The notes under the pieces were generated by a model. That model saw nothing but the letters and a program-made list of their open reading frames with translations, was not told the origin of the DNA and ran no database searches. The position numbers and the translations under genes were made by a program. A DNA stretch of 64,000 bases from Flavobacteriia bacterium (GTDB taxonomy: Bacteria; Bacteroidota; Bacteroidia; Flavobacteriales_D; Crocinitomicaceae). The stretch lies in NCBI GenBank assembly GCA_947462925.1, contig CANHQP010000011.1, positions 1 to 64,000 of the forward strand, written 5' to 3'. Of this stretch, positions 44,284 to 53,691 are shown piece after piece (positions within the stretch are counted from its first letter, which is position 1; each line of letters opens with the position of its first letter).

Positions 44284-44291
44284 CAAATGTA
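44284..44291 (-). promoter_or_regulatory. -7 promoter element for the ctaB-cox operon
   Basis: Reads TACATTTG on the minus strand (TAnnTTTG), 29 bases before ATG 44254. It should drive ctaB to DUF420 as one seven-gene transcript. Confidence 0.45.
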
Positions 44292-44453
44292 CGGATTTTG
44301 ATTTGAGAAAGTAATAAGTAAATACTTTTTTTAAAGCATAAAAATCAATTCAAAAACTGGAATTTCAGTAAGTGTAAATCAAAAAAATCAAAAATTTAAT
44401 TCTACTGCTTTCATATTCAATTTTAACTGAATTGAAATAGCAATTATTTAGAA

Positions 44454-45350
44454 TTACAATGAATTAACATAATCATTTAAATTAACATCTTGTTCTAAAT
44501 TCAACTTTTGTTTCAATCTATATTTTCCTTTTTCGACAGCGGCGAGGGAAACAGCCATTAACGTTGCAATTTCCTTGTTAGATAGGTTTAATTTTACAAA
44601 AGACATCATTTGTTTTTCATGATCAGTTAAAGACACTTCCAATAAATCTAAGGCTGCATTAAAACTTGGATGTAATTTGTTGAATAATTCTGTGAATTGC
44701 TCATAACCTTTTAGCATATTATTACTGATAGTCAACTCATTGATGTAGTTTCTCATCGTTCTCGCTTGACTATCACTCAGGTTTTCATGTAGGATAAAGT
44801 CCTTCAAATTTTCAATTAGGGAATGAAAAAACTCATTTTTTCCTGCTAAAAACTTCGCATAATCAACCGTTTCTTTCTTTTTGGACTCTAGTTCCATTTC
44901 CAATTGCTTTTTCTCCAAAAGATAGATTGTTCTTTCTTTTTTGATTATTTCCTTTTGATGCTCAGCTTGTTGGATCACGGCGGTAATTCTAGCTTCCATT
45001 TCAATTGGTTCAATAGGTTTTCTTAAAAAATCTTTCGCTCCTAATTGCAAAGCTGAACGCAATGAGTTTGAATCAGTCATTATTCCAGTGTACATCATGA
45101 CAGGAATTTCTTGTGTCAATTTATCCTCCTTGAGTTTTTCTAACACTTTAAGACCATCCATTTCAGGCATTTGCCAATCTAACAAAATCAAATCTGGTAA
45201 TTCATTTCTAGCAATTTCCAAACCAGTTTCCCCATTATTGGCAGTATAAAAAACATAGCCTTCATTACTTTCTAAGTAATTTACGACCAAATTTCTTGTA
45301 TCTGCCTCATCGTCAATGATAAGAATAATGTGTTTTCTTTCCTCCTGCAT
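44454..45350 (-). CDS. Response regulator with coiled coil and LuxR-type HTH
   Basis: 298 residues: receiver domain 8-125 with phospho-acceptor Asp58 (LILLDWQMPEMDG) and acid pair Asp13-Asp14; an alpha-helical, coiled-coil stretch about 128-165 (KEIIKKERTIYLLEKKQLEMELESKKK); a helical linker; and a C-terminal LuxR-like helix-turn-helix (LTDHEKQMMSFVKLNLSNKEIATLMAVSLAAVEKGKYRLKQKL, about 238-282). It follows the HK gene by 18 bases and is the only regulator in the locus, so it is the likely output of the three kinases. Target genes unknown. Confidence 0.88.
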   Translation of the reverse strand: MQEERKHIILIIDDEADTRNLVVNYLESNEGYVFYTANNGETGLEIARNELPDLILLDWQMPEMDGLKVLEKLKEDKLTQEIPVMMYTGIMTDSNSLRSALQLGAKDFLRKPIEPIEMEARITAVIQQAEHQKEIIKKERTIYLLEKKQLEMELESKKKETVDYAKFLAGKNEFFHSLIENLKDFILHENLSDSQARTMRNYINELTISNNMLKGYEQFTELFNKLHPSFNAALDLLEVSLTDHEKQMMSFVKLNLSNKEIATLMAVSLAAVEKGKYRLKQKLNLEQDVNLNDYVNSL

Positions 45351-45368
45351 CTCTATAATCTGAAAATT

Positions 45369-47672
45369 TTATTCAATTAATCTCATTAAAGCTAAAAAAG
45401 TATCTTTATCTCCCTGATGTACAGACCTTTCAACTTGTCTAATCCAAAGTCTTAACTGGGGATCATCCACATCCCCTAGAGATTTGAGAAACGACCTTAT
45501 TTGAGAAGTTTGATAGAACTTAAATTCAAGTATAGGCTCTAATTTTTCCCTCCAAAAATCATTTGGTTCAAACGCTCTTGAATTGACATTCAATTCAGTA
45601 TTTCGCTTTTTTTCCCTAAAAATAGGTAAAACAATTGAAACCTGCGCGCCTGAATGTTTACTATTATTAGAGATTTTCAATGTCCATCCACTCATCTTTG
45701 CAAGTACTTTACAGAGCGTCAAGCCTAAACCATTATCAGAAGAATTTATTTCATTTTTTTCAATTTCAAAATTATTTAGCACTTCATCAGGAAAACCATT
45801 TCCAGAATCTGAAATAATCAACTCAATTTTTTCCTCTTGGGTTGAAAATATTTCTATTTCCACACAGCCACCGTTTGACAAAACACTGATAGCATTGCTT
45901 AAAAAATTGCGCAAAAGGGTTTGTAAAATATTGGGATCTACATAAACAAAATAGGTTTCGCTGTTATTGATAAAAGTAATATTTCTCAACTGCATTTCAG
46001 GCAAGTAAAATGCGATTACTTTATTAATTGTATCACTCAGATTTAATTTAACAGGACTGTAAACATTTTGTTTGTTGTCCATTTTTGACCATTGTAATAG
46101 TCTTTCAAAAAGTCCGATCGTTTCTTTGAGTGTGTTTTCCATAGGCTCTGTAATAGTGCCGCCAACTGTCTTTTTAACAATTGCTAATTCCACCAGTAAC
46201 CTATTTAAAGGATTTCTCAAATCATGGGCAATGATTGAAAATAATTTGTCCTTTATCTGATCCGATCTTTGAAGTTCGTTTGATTTTATTTTGATCTCGT
46301 TGTTTTGCAGCAATGATTGAAAATGGAGCTGCTGCAGTTTTATTTTATTTTTTCTTAAATTTAAAATCAATAACAATAAGACGATAATCACTAAAATACC
46401 GCAGCCAAAAATGAGTAAGAACACCTTCTTTTGTTTGGATTGTAAATCATTTTTTATTTTGGTAATTTCCAAATTCTTTTTAACGATTTGAAGTTTTGAT
46501 TCACTATCTCTAACAGCTGTAATTGTGCGCAATGTATTCAATTGAGATGTCAAATTTGAATGATTGATTGTATCATTCATTGCAATATAATTTTCAAACG
46601 CTTTTTCAGCAAACGGTATGTTTTTAACTTTTAAATAGCATTTTGACAAATCCTTATATGCATGAATTAGTTCATCAAAAGAATTTTCCATTTTCAACAT
46701 AGGAATCAAGGTATTCAGGCATGTAATTGCTTGCTTAAATTTTCCTTGCTTCATGTAGTAATCTGACTCTTTGAAAAATGTTTTAAAATATTCCCTTTTG
46801 AAATTGGCATATTCAGCAATTTCTCTAGCCTTCATCAAATAGCTATGTGCTTTTTCATAATTGGACTTTTTAGCAAAATAATCTGCATATGCTAAGGCTA
46901 TAAAAAAAGGTGTTTCATTCAAAAAATAACTGTCTTCACCTTTGTAATAATAGTATTCCTCTGATAAATGAATATACTTTAAGGCTTTGTCTAACATTTT
47001 CAATTTGAGATATAAATTGGCAATATTCACGTAGTTACTAGCTAGGAATTTTACGTTTCCTGCTTTCACACGTTCATAACAACTTATTCTATATTGCTTG
47101 ATAGCTTCTTTATATTTTAGTTGCTGTTCGGCAACCAACCCATAATTTAGGTGAATCACTGAAAGCGCATAATAATCTTTTCTTTTTTTAGCTAGAGCTT
47201 CAGCTTTTTGATAATAAATGAGCGCTTGTGAAAAATCATTTTCCCTGAAAAAAATATTTCCATTATCAACCATGGTCCAAGTGAATTCCTCTGAATTTCT
47301 CGAGTCTTTCTGCAAATGATACACATTTAAAGCATACTCCAAAGATTTGGGTATATTACCCGTTGAATTATAATATTGTCTCAAATAATTGTAAAAATCA
47401 AACAAATATTCGCGATGATTATTTTCTGATGTAACAGTCGCTTTGTCAATTAGCTTAAAAATTTCCGTGGATTTATAAACCAAAAAATGGTTGTTCACAT
47501 ACGACAAAGTATAACCTAAATCAGTTGTGTCACGATTCCTGATGTATCTTTTGATAATGGTTTCAGGCGATTCTAATTTTTGCCAATTTTTGACATCATT
47601 TGAAAACACAGAAAAAGAGACCAATAAAAATATTGACCACATTAAACTCTTTTTCCATTTTAATTGCTTCAA
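45369..47672 (-). CDS. TPR-histidine kinase 1 (nearest the regulator)
   Basis: 767 residues: signal sequence; about 90-400 periplasmic TPR repeats; a membrane helix about 420-445 (VFLLIFGCGILVIIVLLLLILNLRKN); HisKA with SIIAHDLRNPLNRLL (phospho-acceptor His483); HATPase with N box RNFLSNAI, D box SGNGFPDEV and GLGLTLCKVLAK. After this comes a unique ~70-residue C-terminal segment (FYQTSQIRSFLKSLGDVDDPQLRLWIRQVE spans it) shared with the next two kinases. The TPR domain is presumably the sensor. Product of the last gene of a three-kinase array. Confidence 0.9.
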   Translation of the reverse strand: MKQLKWKKSLMWSIFLLVSFSVFSNDVKNWQKLESPETIIKRYIRNRDTTDLGYTLSYVNNHFLVYKSTEIFKLIDKATVTSENNHREYLFDFYNYLRQYYNSTGNIPKSLEYALNVYHLQKDSRNSEEFTWTMVDNGNIFFRENDFSQALIYYQKAEALAKKRKDYYALSVIHLNYGLVAEQQLKYKEAIKQYRISCYERVKAGNVKFLASNYVNIANLYLKLKMLDKALKYIHLSEEYYYYKGEDSYFLNETPFFIALAYADYFAKKSNYEKAHSYLMKAREIAEYANFKREYFKTFFKESDYYMKQGKFKQAITCLNTLIPMLKMENSFDELIHAYKDLSKCYLKVKNIPFAEKAFENYIAMNDTINHSNLTSQLNTLRTITAVRDSESKLQIVKKNLEITKIKNDLQSKQKKVFLLIFGCGILVIIVLLLLILNLRKNKIKLQQLHFQSLLQNNEIKIKSNELQRSDQIKDKLFSIIAHDLRNPLNRLLVELAIVKKTVGGTITEPMENTLKETIGLFERLLQWSKMDNKQNVYSPVKLNLSDTINKVIAFYLPEMQLRNITFINNSETYFVYVDPNILQTLLRNFLSNAISVLSNGGCVEIEIFSTQEEKIELIISDSGNGFPDEVLNNFEIEKNEINSSDNGLGLTLCKVLAKMSGWTLKISNNSKHSGAQVSIVLPIFREKKRNTELNVNSRAFEPNDFWREKLEPILEFKFYQTSQIRSFLKSLGDVDDPQLRLWIRQVERSVHQGDKDTFLALMRLIE

Positions 47673-47751
47673 AAACCTTAATTGTTAGTTTAAATTTCGT
47701 TTAAGCACGTGCAAAGTAATATTTCCATTTGACGTAAAAAAATATTAATTG

Positions 47752-50058
47752 TTAATTATCTAACAGCAAAAGTAAATTTAAATATGCCTCTTCATTACCT
47801 TCATTGACAGCCGTATCTAATAGTCTCAGCCATAACTTAACATCTTCATCATCAATCGAGTTAAAATTCTTTAGTAACATTCTGATTTGAGAAATCTGGT
47901 AAAATTTATGCATTCTAAAAGCCATTAATTGACTTTTATACTCTGCCTCAAATTTCAATTCTGAAATTGAAAACAAATGACTATCCTCTTGATTTTCTGC
48001 ACTAGGGACTTCAATAGTTAAATATGCTCCTTGCTTCTGTTCAAGATTTCCAATGTCAATCTTCCAATCACACAATTTTGATAAGAGCTTGCAAATAGAC
48101 AATCCTAAACCACTTGATTTAGAAATGATATTTTCGTCTTGAATGTAAAATTCAGAAATCAAATCTTCTGAAAATTTTGGTCCCGAATTAGAAATATAAA
48201 TTTGAACCATTTTTGGATTGATCTTTTTACATTCAATTTCAATGATTCTTTTTTCATCTGTTTTAGAAACAAATAAAATACCATTACTTACTAAATTTTT
48301 AAATAGTGTCTGGATGATATTTAAATCTGCAAAAACAAAATTTACTTGTAAATCAATTTTTACTTCGATTTTACTTTCTGCAATTTCAGGTTCATAATAT
48401 TTTAGCGTTTTATTGATACAATCTTTCAAATTTATCTTTGCAGGCTGATAAATGTTCTTTTTACCATCCAATTTGGACCACTGCAATAAGCCTTCAAACA
48501 ATTCTATTGTTTCCTTCATTGTCACTTCCATCTGCCGAATCTGTGGATCACCTTGCAAGGTCTTTTTCAAAATTGCCAATTCAACCAACATCCGATTCAA
48601 TGGATTTCGCAAATCATGCGCAATGATGGAAAAAAGTTTGTCTTTCAAATAATTGGACTTCTCGAGTTCTTTTGAATTAAGTCCAATTTCAAGGTTTTGA
48701 TCGACCATTTTCTGATGCAAAATCTTTAATCTGCGCTTGCTATTTCTTTGCGTTAAAAACAAGATAAAAAACACAAAAAAGGAAACTGATGAAACTACAA
48801 TTATGATGATAGAAGTGTTTTTTTCATCGATTGTGAGCTGATAATTTAATTTTTCTATTTCAAGTTTTTCCTTTGATTCTCGAATTTTCAGATCACTCTC
48901 ATACATTTCAGAGACAGAACGAATGACGTTTAGTTTAGACTTTACATTGGAATTGTCTAAAATCTTTTCGAGCTTGATGTAATTTGAATAAGCTAAATTA
49001 GCATTGACCCAATCTCCTTTCATTGAGTAAATTGATCCTAACTTTTTATAAATGGAAATTCGCTCATCTTGTATATCATTTTCCTTTAAAAAAATCAATA
49101 ATTGATTTAATACATCAATGGACTCCTCATACTTTTTTTGCGCCAAATAAATTTCTGATTCAACCACCACATCTTCGATGTAGGCAAAAACTAAAGTTCT
49201 ATTCTTACTGTAATTTCTAGCTTTGGCAATCGACTTTAGGGCTTTATCATAATCCTTGACATGCAGGTAATATTTTGCATAAGTCAATTCAATCATATTT
49301 GGAATTTGCACTAAAATTGTAGTCGGTATACCTCTATATTTATAAACAAACTGTGCCTGCTTTAAATAGTATAAACAAGAATCTTTTTGGCCAATTTTCA
49401 AATAAATTTCTGACATTTTGATGTAATTGTCTGAAATCATTTTAATGTTTTCGCTTTTAAATCGGAAAGAATTACTTATTCTCATTTCTCTCAAAGCCTC
49501 TTGATAAGATTTTCTTTTTGAATGAATTAGCGCATAATTTAGATGGATTACAGCCAGTTGATGGTACTTTTTTTCATTGAGAGCAATATTTTCCGCTTTT
49601 TGATAAAAATTTTGGGCATTTTCATAATCGCTTTGCCCGTAGAAAATATTACCTAAATCAATTAAAATCCAAATCAAATTTTCGTCCTTCTTTGTTTTTA
49701 TGAGTAATCTATAAATCTTGAGCGCGTATTCAAATGACATAGATTTATTGCCATTTGCATCGTAATATTTTTTGGTCACAAAATAAATTTGACTCAGTTG
49801 AATGGCATTTAATTCTTCTGCCAATTTTCCACTTTTCAATAATTCGACAATCAATTCAGGCTCGTTATAGTAATCAAAATTAATTTCTAATTCATACAAG
49901 TTTTTATAAAGTCCTACAGTATCTTTTGTTTGATTAAAAGTTTTCAGAAATTGAATGGGTTGAATCTCCGTGGCGTATAAATTCGCGGTAAAAAGCCAAG
50001 CTACAAGAAGCAAAAAAGTCTTGTTTAAATCAAATTTAATACGCTGTAATAAAACCAT
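47752..50058 (-). CDS. TPR-histidine kinase 2
   Basis: 768 residues, same layout as its neighbours: signal peptide (to about residue 29), TPR repeats (CLYYLKQAQFVYKYRG and similar), membrane helix about 410-430 (SIIIIVVSSVSFFVFFILFL), HisKA with IIAHDLRNPLNRMLVELAI (His481), HATPase with NLVSNGILFV and GLGLSICKLLSKL, and the shared end FYQISQIRMLLKNFNSIDDEDVKLWLR. Kinase motifs intact. Six bases from kinase 3, seventy-nine bases from kinase 1. Confidence 0.9.
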   Translation of the reverse strand: MVLLQRIKFDLNKTFLLLVAWLFTANLYATEIQPIQFLKTFNQTKDTVGLYKNLYELEINFDYYNEPELIVELLKSGKLAEELNAIQLSQIYFVTKKYYDANGNKSMSFEYALKIYRLLIKTKKDENLIWILIDLGNIFYGQSDYENAQNFYQKAENIALNEKKYHQLAVIHLNYALIHSKRKSYQEALREMRISNSFRFKSENIKMISDNYIKMSEIYLKIGQKDSCLYYLKQAQFVYKYRGIPTTILVQIPNMIELTYAKYYLHVKDYDKALKSIAKARNYSKNRTLVFAYIEDVVVESEIYLAQKKYEESIDVLNQLLIFLKENDIQDERISIYKKLGSIYSMKGDWVNANLAYSNYIKLEKILDNSNVKSKLNVIRSVSEMYESDLKIRESKEKLEIEKLNYQLTIDEKNTSIIIIVVSSVSFFVFFILFLTQRNSKRRLKILHQKMVDQNLEIGLNSKELEKSNYLKDKLFSIIAHDLRNPLNRMLVELAILKKTLQGDPQIRQMEVTMKETIELFEGLLQWSKLDGKKNIYQPAKINLKDCINKTLKYYEPEIAESKIEVKIDLQVNFVFADLNIIQTLFKNLVSNGILFVSKTDEKRIIEIECKKINPKMVQIYISNSGPKFSEDLISEFYIQDENIISKSSGLGLSICKLLSKLCDWKIDIGNLEQKQGAYLTIEVPSAENQEDSHLFSISELKFEAEYKSQLMAFRMHKFYQISQIRMLLKNFNSIDDEDVKLWLRLLDTAVNEGNEEAYLNLLLLLDN

Positions 50059-50064
50059 TTAAAT

Positions 50065-52362
50065 CTACACTTTTAATTTATCTAGTAAATCAGAAAAATA
50101 CTTTTCATCTCCCTCTCTCACTGCATTTTCTATGGCGACAATCCAATCTTTGGTAGGAACATCGTCCAAATGTTCAACAGTTTTTAAAAATGTCCTAATC
50201 TCAGAAGTTTGATACACCTTGAACTCATTCAAAGGCAAGAATGTACTTTTGACCTTATCTGAAACTTGCAATTCTTTGGCTGTTTCACTAGCTTCAACTT
50301 GATTATAAATCGGAATAAAAATACTAATACTCGCACCTCCATGTTTGCTGTCGTTAGCGATTTCAATTTTCCAACCACTCATTTTCGAAAGCACTTTACA
50401 AATGGAAAGACCTAAGCCACTTCTTTTGGCGTTTATTTCATATTCCATCTGATTAAATTGGTGCAAAATTTCCACTGGAAAACCTGGACCTGAATCTGAA
50501 ATCAACAATTCAATCAAATAATGATTATGCACAAAAGTTTCAATTTCTATCACTTTCGGAAAATCAGACTTTCTTAATGCTGCGATTGAATTACTGATAA
50601 TATTTCGCAACAAAGTTTGAAGAATATTTTGATCAGCAAAGGTAGATAAAGCAACGCTTTTATTAATCACCGTTATATCCATTGATTGAATGTCATTTAG
50701 GTAAAAAGAAATTACTTTATTGATATTGATATCCAAACTCACTTTTGTTGGATTAAAAATGTTTTGATTTTGATCCGTTTTTGACCAATCTAACAGACCT
50801 TCAAATAGATGAATTGTTTCATTTAAAGTGCTTTCTATATTTTCGGCAATTTTTTTGTCACCCAGGGAATCTTTTAAATTTATTAAATCTGATTTTAGTC
50901 TATTGAGTGGTTCGCTTAAATCATTAGAAATCACAAAAAACAAATTGTCTTTCAATTGATTAGACTTGTTTAGTTCAATTGAATTAAACTTAATTTTATT
51001 ATTTTGCTCAATCAATCTATTGTGTAAATCGACCATTTTTAATTTATTCTTTTGGGTATTTAAAAACAAGCCAAATAACAGAAAAACACAAAAAACCGAT
51101 ATAATGGCGATGTACCAATACTTATTCCTTTCATTTTGCCGCATGGCATTTTTCACTTTTTCAAACTGTAAATTTTTCTGGGTGCTATTTATTTTGAAAT
51201 TTGTTTCATAAACCGAAACAATGGATCTCATCATTTCCAGATTATCATTTGAGTCATATCTTTTTAAACTGTCGTCGATCAAAACATACTTTTGGGCGTA
51301 TAAAGTTGCATTTTTCTCATCATTCAAGGCTGAATAACATTTGTGAAAAATATCGTAAACGTGTCTTTCGAATTTGAGGATTTTATTTTTTTTGAAAAAA
51401 GGCAAAAAGTGATTTAAACTTTTGATTGCTTCCTTGTATTGTGCGTTTTGAAAATAATATTCGGATTTAAAATTATTTCCCATCAATTCCTCGTAAATCA
51501 TCTGGTTTTTAGCGGCGTAATCAATTCCTTTTTGAATATATATCAAAGAACTATCAAACCTCTTTTTAGACGCAAAATACTCAGCATAAACGTAATTAAT
51601 GGAATAGGGAGCTTCATTTGCTTCATTCCCAAAAACTTTAGCTTGGTTATAATTAGTTTCTGCTCGATGGACATAATTTAAACATATATCTGGTTTTCCC
51701 AATTTTAGATTACAATATGCAATCTTTACATAAATAAGCGAAAGGGTGTTAATTTGTCCTGAAATTGTTCTGTAATAAGCACTTGCAGAATAGTACCCCA
51801 ATGCTTGTTCAAATGAAAATAATCTCTCTTTGATAAGGCCCAAATTCATGGTAACAACGCCAAGACCGTAATTAGACTTTGCTAATCTAGCTGAATTTTC
51901 TGCCCGCTTGTAAAATTTGAATGCTTGTTGATAATCTAATTCTTCATAAAAAACATTGCCCAAATCAATTAAAATCCACATGGTACCTTCATGGTCTTTG
52001 GTTTTAATTAAAACATTATAGGCTTTTAATGTATACTTAAAGTTTTCAGAATGCTGTCCTTCAGCACTGTAATATCTTCTAATTAGAAGAAATAATTCCT
52101 TCAAGGACGAAAGTGACAGTTTGTTTTCTTTTTTGGAAACCCGCAGTAAAAGTTCCAAATTATCTTGTGAATTAAAGTTCTCAAAGTGATTACTCATGAA
52201 CTTTAAAGAGCTGTAAATCTTATTGGTATCTTTTTTTAAGATAAATTCTTGAAGTTGGAACTTGGTTGATTCCAAACTACTATTTAAAACCTTTGCATTG
52301 GAAAAGAAGGGAACGCAAAAAGCCAATAAAATCAAAACTATTTTTGCACGATTATTCCACAT
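50065..52362 (-). CDS. TPR-histidine kinase 3, phospho-acceptor His replaced by Asn
   Basis: 765 residues from ATG 52362 (MWNNRAKIVLILLAF, a clean signal peptide); the frame runs to 52425. TPR region, membrane helix about 402-422, HisKA-like DHp, HATPase with RNIISNSIAALR, DSGPGFPVEIL and GLGLSICKVLSKM, and the common end VYQTSEIRTFLKTVEHLDDV. Where kinases 1 and 2 have AHDLRNPLNR it has SNDLSEPLNR: Asn480 replaces the phosphorylated His, and the following Arg-Asn is Ser-Glu. It can probably bind ATP but not autophosphorylate there, so it may be a pseudokinase or an allosteric partner. First gene of the array. Confidence 0.88.
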   Translation of the reverse strand: MWNNRAKIVLILLAFCVPFFSNAKVLNSSLESTKFQLQEFILKKDTNKIYSSLKFMSNHFENFNSQDNLELLLRVSKKENKLSLSSLKELFLLIRRYYSAEGQHSENFKYTLKAYNVLIKTKDHEGTMWILIDLGNVFYEELDYQQAFKFYKRAENSARLAKSNYGLGVVTMNLGLIKERLFSFEQALGYYSASAYYRTISGQINTLSLIYVKIAYCNLKLGKPDICLNYVHRAETNYNQAKVFGNEANEAPYSINYVYAEYFASKKRFDSSLIYIQKGIDYAAKNQMIYEELMGNNFKSEYYFQNAQYKEAIKSLNHFLPFFKKNKILKFERHVYDIFHKCYSALNDEKNATLYAQKYVLIDDSLKRYDSNDNLEMMRSIVSVYETNFKINSTQKNLQFEKVKNAMRQNERNKYWYIAIISVFCVFLLFGLFLNTQKNKLKMVDLHNRLIEQNNKIKFNSIELNKSNQLKDNLFFVISNDLSEPLNRLKSDLINLKDSLGDKKIAENIESTLNETIHLFEGLLDWSKTDQNQNIFNPTKVSLDININKVISFYLNDIQSMDITVINKSVALSTFADQNILQTLLRNIISNSIAALRKSDFPKVIEIETFVHNHYLIELLISDSGPGFPVEILHQFNQMEYEINAKRSGLGLSICKVLSKMSGWKIEIANDSKHGGASISIFIPIYNQVEASETAKELQVSDKVKSTFLPLNEFKVYQTSEIRTFLKTVEHLDDVPTKDWIVAIENAVREGDEKYFSDLLDKLKV

Positions 52363-52501
52363 TTTACAGCAATTTGTCGACCCTCGATTCATTTTTCTAA
52401 GGTAACAATTAAAATGGGATTCCATCTTTTTTTTTGATTTTCCTGCTAAAACTTCAAACCTTGTAAAGGCTTTTTGAAGCGTAATAATTTAAATCTTAGC
52501 A

Positions 52502-52801
52502 CTAAGCAACAAACGCTTTATACTTCTTTAAGACAATAAAAAACTCTTTAATCCACATATAAACCAAAAGTGGAAATATAATAATTGACAACTTGTTGAA
52601 ATTAAAGGCAACCACAAAATCAAAATGAATCATGTGTTGAATGGCCCTTGTTATGCCACATCCAGGACACTTGGTGTCAGCGAGAAGTACTGATAAACAA
52701 ATGGTTTGACCACTGTCAAAAAAATTAGCAGGAAGTATTATCAAAACCAAAGGTATGATAATCATTCCTGCTAATTGAATAAGTAGTAAATACTTTTTCA
52801 C
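52502..52801 (-). CDS. DUF2752 membrane protein
   Basis: 99 residues, three predicted helices. The DUF2752 signature CPGCGITRAIQHMI with two cysteines is complete, followed by FNFNKLSIIIFPLLVYMW. The family is common in Bacteroidota, function unknown, and is often next to a TM2-domain gene as here (gap 21 bases). Confidence 0.88.
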   Translation of the reverse strand: MKKYLLLIQLAGMIIIPLVLIILPANFFDSGQTICLSVLLADTKCPGCGITRAIQHMIHFDFVVAFNFNKLSIIIFPLLVYMWIKEFFIVLKKYKAFVA

Positions 52802-52822
52802 TTTATAATTGAAGAAGAATTA

Positions 52823-53464
52823 TTAGTTAAACTCTCCTCTGATGATATTTATCAAATCAATAATTGCCCAAATTCCGCAACCTCCTGCTGTAAGAATGAA
52901 TAAGATATTCCATCCAATTGGCTTACCTGCGTACCATCTGTGAGCTGCAAATGCTCCTAAGAAAAACCAAAGTAAAATAAGAATCAATAACTCTCTATCT
53001 CCTTTAGACATTGGTGCTTTAGATGACTTTTCCATTTTCTTCATAGCAGCTTTAATCACTTTCGATTCAGTGCCTTGTTTTACTTTTGAAGATTGGCTAT
53101 TCAAAGCTGATGTGCTTTCTATAGCAATGGAATTTTTCTTGTTTTCTTTTGTTAAAACTGAAGTTTGGTTTAACTCATTTGAAATTTGCTCCACTTTCGC
53201 AACCTCCAAGTTTGCTTGAACAGCATTTTCTTTCAATTTTTCATTTGAAGCAACAGATTCTTTTTCAAGATTTACAAAATTTTTGTTTTTGTGCTCTTTA
53301 ACTTCATTACTAGCGGTTTCAATTTTCTCACCATCAGCTTGGTGTTTTACCTTGTTCCATGTAATATGGTAACCTGAATTGTGAACTCTTTTTTCAATTG
53401 AACAAGACGTTGCAATCATTGCAACAGAAAGACCAACTAAAATTAATTTGTTTAAGTTTTTCAT
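52823..53464 (-). CDS. Lipoprotein with C-terminal TM2 domain
   Basis: 213 residues. Lipobox IATSC (Cys21), then KRVHNSGYHITWNK, the short conserved N-terminal motif of Bacteroidota lipoproteins of this kind. A long charged, low-complexity linker (about 40-145) leads to a TM2 domain: LLILILLWFFLGAFAAHRWYAGK, then GWNILFILTAGGCGIWAIIDLINI. Thus it is tethered by lipid at one end and two helices at the other. Paired with the DUF2752 gene. Function unknown. Confidence 0.86.
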   Translation of the reverse strand: MKNLNKLILVGLSVAMIATSCSIEKRVHNSGYHITWNKVKHQADGEKIETASNEVKEHKNKNFVNLEKESVASNEKLKENAVQANLEVAKVEQISNELNQTSVLTKENKKNSIAIESTSALNSQSSKVKQGTESKVIKAAMKKMEKSSKAPMSKGDRELLILILLWFFLGAFAAHRWYAGKPIGWNILFILTAGGCGIWAIIDLINIIRGEFN

Positions 53465-53638
53465 AGAATTTAATTTATTAAAAGTGTTAATTATTGAGTC
53501 TAAGTTAGTTTTTTTTCAAAGAAAATACTTTTGAGTCAAATAAAGTTATTAACACAATTTGTGATACAAAAATTACAATTAACTTTTTTCTTCCCGAATA
53601 ATAATCTAGTTTTCATTACTCTTATTCACTTTGATTAC

Positions 53639-53646
53639 TAATTTTG
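53639..53646 (+). promoter_or_regulatory. -7 promoter element for the EamA transporter
   Basis: TAATTTTG (TAnnTTTG), 45 bases before the ATG. The 227-base gap 53465-53691 otherwise has only AT-rich sequence. Confidence 0.4.
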
Positions 53647-53691
53647 TAAAGCACCGATCAAAACGAATTACTACCAATCAAGTTCAGATTT

